DNA from: Neocallimastix lanati (nom. inval.)
Taxonomy: Eukaryota; Neocallimastigomycota; Neocallimastigomycetes; Neocallimastigales; Neocallimastigaceae
Direction of reading: 5' to 3'
Assembly (NCBI GenBank): GCA_016946835.1
Contig: JACVTC010000565.1
Location: forward strand, 1 to 18,487
DNA length: 18,487 bases
In this document: positions 16,187 through 18,487 of the stretch, one piece after another
Position numbering within the stretch: position 1 is the stretch's first letter
Layout of the letters: every line of letters begins with the position of its first letter
Translations under genes and position numbers: made by a program
The notes under the pieces: model-generated
Database searches by the model: none
The model's input: the letters and a program-made list of their open reading frames with translations, nothing else
Told to the model about the DNA's origin: nothing

Positions 16187-17818
16187 ATGATTAAAAATCA
16201 TCCAACAAAGAAAGTGAAATCGTTCAATATTAAAGATATTTTAGATACAACTGCACTTCTAGCAATAGACGACAAAAAGTTTATTGAACCAAGTAATTAT
16301 AAAGAAATATTTTTGATGAATGATAAAGACATGTGGTTAAAAGCAGTGGATGAAGAATTGAATAATATGAAGAGAATGAGGGTATTTACAATTATTAATA
16401 AAGTTCCTAAAGACGCAAATATCATTTCTACAAGATGGGTTCTTAAATACAAAAGAAACTCAGAAGGTAAAATTGTTAAATATAAAGCAAGATTAGTAGC
16501 TAAGGGCTACAGCCAGATATATGGGGTTGACTATAAAAACACTTTTTCACCTACCCTCAAACAAGATACACTTAAAATCATAATTGCCATTGCAGTCCAA
16601 AGAAAGTCCCATATACATCAAATTGATATTAAGGCTGCCTACTTGAATGCCAAATTGAATGAGGATATTTATATGTTGCTACCAGAAGGTATGAAACAAA
16701 AGGGATATTGTAAATTAAATAAAGCTTTATATGGGTTAAAACAGTCTGGAAGAATGTGGAACGAAACTTTAAATAAGGTATTGTTAAAATTAAATTTTAA
16801 AAGATTTTTAAGTGACCCATGCGTCTATATTAAAAAAGATAAAAGTAACGAAATTGTATGTTTACTAGCAGTCTACGTGGATGATATAATTGTTACAGGA
16901 ACGGATGATGAAATAATTAAAACAAAATCTTTAATTAAAAATAATTTTGAAGCTACAGATGTAGGTGAAGTAGACTTTATTATAGGTATAAAATTTGTAA
17001 AATGTAATGACGGTTATATTATCCATCAGAAGAAATATCTTAATGAAATTTTAAATAAGTTTAATATCAATAAATATAATCCAGTATCAAATACAACACC
17101 AATCGAGTCTATTGAATTAAGGAGTAAAAAATTTAATGTAACAAAATATAAGCAAGCTATAGGATCCTTGTTATATCTAGCTATCAGCACGAGACCGGAC
17201 ATATTATTTTCTGTGAGTAAAGCTTCCAGAAAATCCGATAATCCAACATACGAAGATTGGTACAATGTACTAAAAATTTTTAGATACTTGAAAGGTAATC
17301 CTAACTATGGAATTAAATTCACTTATACTAATACTTTTAATTTTAATGTTTATGTTGACGCCGATTTAGGTGGTGATAAGGAAACAAGAAAGTCAACTAC
17401 TGGATTTGTAATGATGATAAACTCAGCTCCTACTAGTTGGTATTCCAAACTGCAACATTGTGTTTCAGTTTCTACTGCGGAAAGTGAGTATTATGGAATT
17501 CATGAGTGTGCAAGACACTGTCTCTGGTATAGAAATATATTTAAGGAACTTGGACTTAAGCAGGAGGTTATTACAATAAACACCGATAATAAAGCTGCAA
17601 TTTACAATTGCGAAAATGAAACTATTAATCCGAAATCTAAGCACATTGACCTACGATATCACAGTATAAGAGAATTAATCAAGAAAGGTTATATTAATTT
17701 AAAGTATATAAAATCTGAAAATAACTTATCCGATGGATTTACCAAATATCTAAATTCTACTTTAATGACCAGGTTTAGAAATAATATTCTCTATGATCTA
17801 AACAATATTAAACTTTAG
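16187..17818 (+). CDS. pol: Ty1/copia reverse transcriptase-RNase H (3' part of pol)
   Basis: These 543 codons are intact from the first ATG, and the same frame is open upstream to 15821, so the ATG is probably internal to a polyprotein. Residues 50-240 are a Ty1/copia RT (RVT_2 type): WVLKYKR, KARLVAKGYSQ, the first catalytic Asp at 147 (QIDIKAAYLNA), LYGLKQS and YVDD at 230-233. The thumb region ends in TRPDI (335-339) and IFRYLKG (364-370). RNase H follows with D391, E432 (STAESEY), D467 and D516, and the KSKHIDLRYH motif (483-492). A polypurine tract follows the stop, as in intact copia elements. Gag, protease and integrase are absent upstream, so the copy is 5'-truncated or internally deleted. 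All RT and RNase H catalytic residues I can check are kept. Confidence 0.95.
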   Translation: MIKNHPTKKVKSFNIKDILDTTALLAIDDKKFIEPSNYKEIFLMNDKDMWLKAVDEELNNMKRMRVFTIINKVPKDANIISTRWVLKYKRNSEGKIVKYKARLVAKGYSQIYGVDYKNTFSPTLKQDTLKIIIAIAVQRKSHIHQIDIKAAYLNAKLNEDIYMLLPEGMKQKGYCKLNKALYGLKQSGRMWNETLNKVLLKLNFKRFLSDPCVYIKKDKSNEIVCLLAVYVDDIIVTGTDDEIIKTKSLIKNNFEATDVGEVDFIIGIKFVKCNDGYIIHQKKYLNEILNKFNINKYNPVSNTTPIESIELRSKKFNVTKYKQAIGSLLYLAISTRPDILFSVSKASRKSDNPTYEDWYNVLKIFRYLKGNPNYGIKFTYTNTFNFNVYVDADLGGDKETRKSTTGFVMMINSAPTSWYSKLQHCVSVSTAESEYYGIHECARHCLWYRNIFKELGLKQEVITINTDNKAAIYNCENETINPKSKHIDLRYHSIRELIKKGYINLKYIKSENNLSDGFTKYLNSTLMTRFRNNILYDLNNIKL

Positions 17819-17824
17819 GGGGAA
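17817..17824 (+). other. Polypurine tract, copia element
   Basis: AGGGGGAA overlaps the pol stop codon and is followed at once by TGTTAAAAA, the classic arrangement of a copia PPT directly abutting a 3' LTR that starts TG. Confidence 0.8.
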
Positions 17825-18487
17825 TGTTAAAAATAAAGTTTAATATTTTAATTAAGTCTTGTATAATTAAGATTTACTTATTTATTAAATTAAATATGTT
17901 TTTCATTATTTTGTATAATGTAAAATATTATGAGGCGTATTAATGATGTACATCATATATTTACAATTATAACTAATATAGTTAAATTAAATTTTATTAA
18001 TGTATATACATTTAAGGATTATGATAATTAATCCTATAATAAAAATATTATTAAAAATATATAGTTATTAAAACAATAATAAAATTATAAAAAATTAAAT
18101 AAAGTGATCACATATCAAAAACTAAAATTTAATAACATAATATTCAAAATTATTGATATAATTTTGTAACATAAAAAAATTTAATAAAAAACAATTATAC
18201 ATATGTAATAAAGACTAATAGATAAAAATGTGATGTTGAGTATTAACTATCTTTCATAATAATTTAAGAAATATAGTTTAAATAAATTTTTTAAGAAAAA
18301 AAAATATATATATATATTAAAACTTGATTAACCATAGTATATTTATTTAAAAATAGTTTTTAAATATTTTTATCAAATATTTTATATATACTATCTTTAA
18401 CAATTCTACCAATATCTATTAAAATACAAAATAGAGATTCTATATAAATCCTATATAACTTTATAATAATTGAAAGACAATGTATAT
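17825..18487 (+). repeat. Start of the copia 3' LTR and AT-rich sequence to the window end
   Basis: The LTR start (TGTTAAAAATAAAG) is set by the PPT. Its end cannot be placed because no second copy is found in the window. Within the stretch are a 14-bp perfect palindrome, ATGATGTACATCAT (17943-17956), a GGATTA/TAATCC hairpin near 18015-18033 and a short (AT)n run near 18304-18317. There is no coding frame. The last few hundred bases may be flanking DNA. Confidence 0.6.

Noticed and set aside
17026-17265. Minus-strand frame of 79 codons
   Set aside because: Antisense to the intact copia RT connection region, with no support of its own.

Overview
The window is extremely AT-rich eukaryotic DNA (spacers look well over 80% A+T, with long A/T homopolymers and ATT microsatellites). 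It is filled almost entirely by LTR retrotransposons and contains no recognisable host protein gene. Standard genetic code, Ty3/gypsy and Ty1/copia elements together, and asparagine-rich low-complexity coding all fit an early-diverging AT-rich fungus. An anaerobic gut chytrid or a glomeromycete is possible, but the sequence does not settle the taxon.

Layout. 1-147 is the end of a solo or truncated LTR running off the window. 148-1455 is AT-rich spacer with two hairpins. 1456-8469 is Ty3/gypsy element 1 on the minus strand. It has LTRs of 788 and 792 bp, a tRNA-type primer-binding site, a structured leader, a gag with a CCHC knuckle, and a pol that carries one frameshift and one stop inside integrase. 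8473-14648 is Ty3/gypsy element 2, also minus strand. It has two 929-bp LTRs that read as identical, a TAAAT target duplication and one intact 1346-codon gag-pol frame. 14667-14746 is a tRNA-like Pol III module. 15184-17818 is the 3' half of a Ty1/copia element on the plus strand: a decayed Asn-rich part, then an intact reverse transcriptase-RNase H frame. A polypurine tract and the start of a 3' LTR follow.

Most notable. (i) Element 1 joins gag to pol with a textbook -1 frameshift signal: heptamer U UUA AAC in the right phase, an 8-nt spacer and a potential H-type pseudoknot. (ii) Element 2 has no tRNA-type PBS. The 12 nt abutting its 5' LTR are perfectly complementary to an LTR-internal 12-mer lying just downstream of a TATA box. 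Together with the single gag-pol frame and a Gag lacking a zinc knuckle, this indicates Tf1/sushi-type self-priming. (iii) Its inferred U3 carries a dense array of perfect inverted repeats, two of which interlock. (iv) Element 2 landed at the very edge of element 1, next to a tRNA-like sequence, which suggests an integration hotspot.

How the parts work together. Each gypsy element encodes its own capsid, protease, reverse transcriptase, RNase H and integrase, and carries cis signals (PBS, PPT, LTR promoter). Element 2 looks recent and potentially competent. Element 1 is nearly as young but broken as read. The copia copy lacks gag, protease and integrase and could not move by itself.
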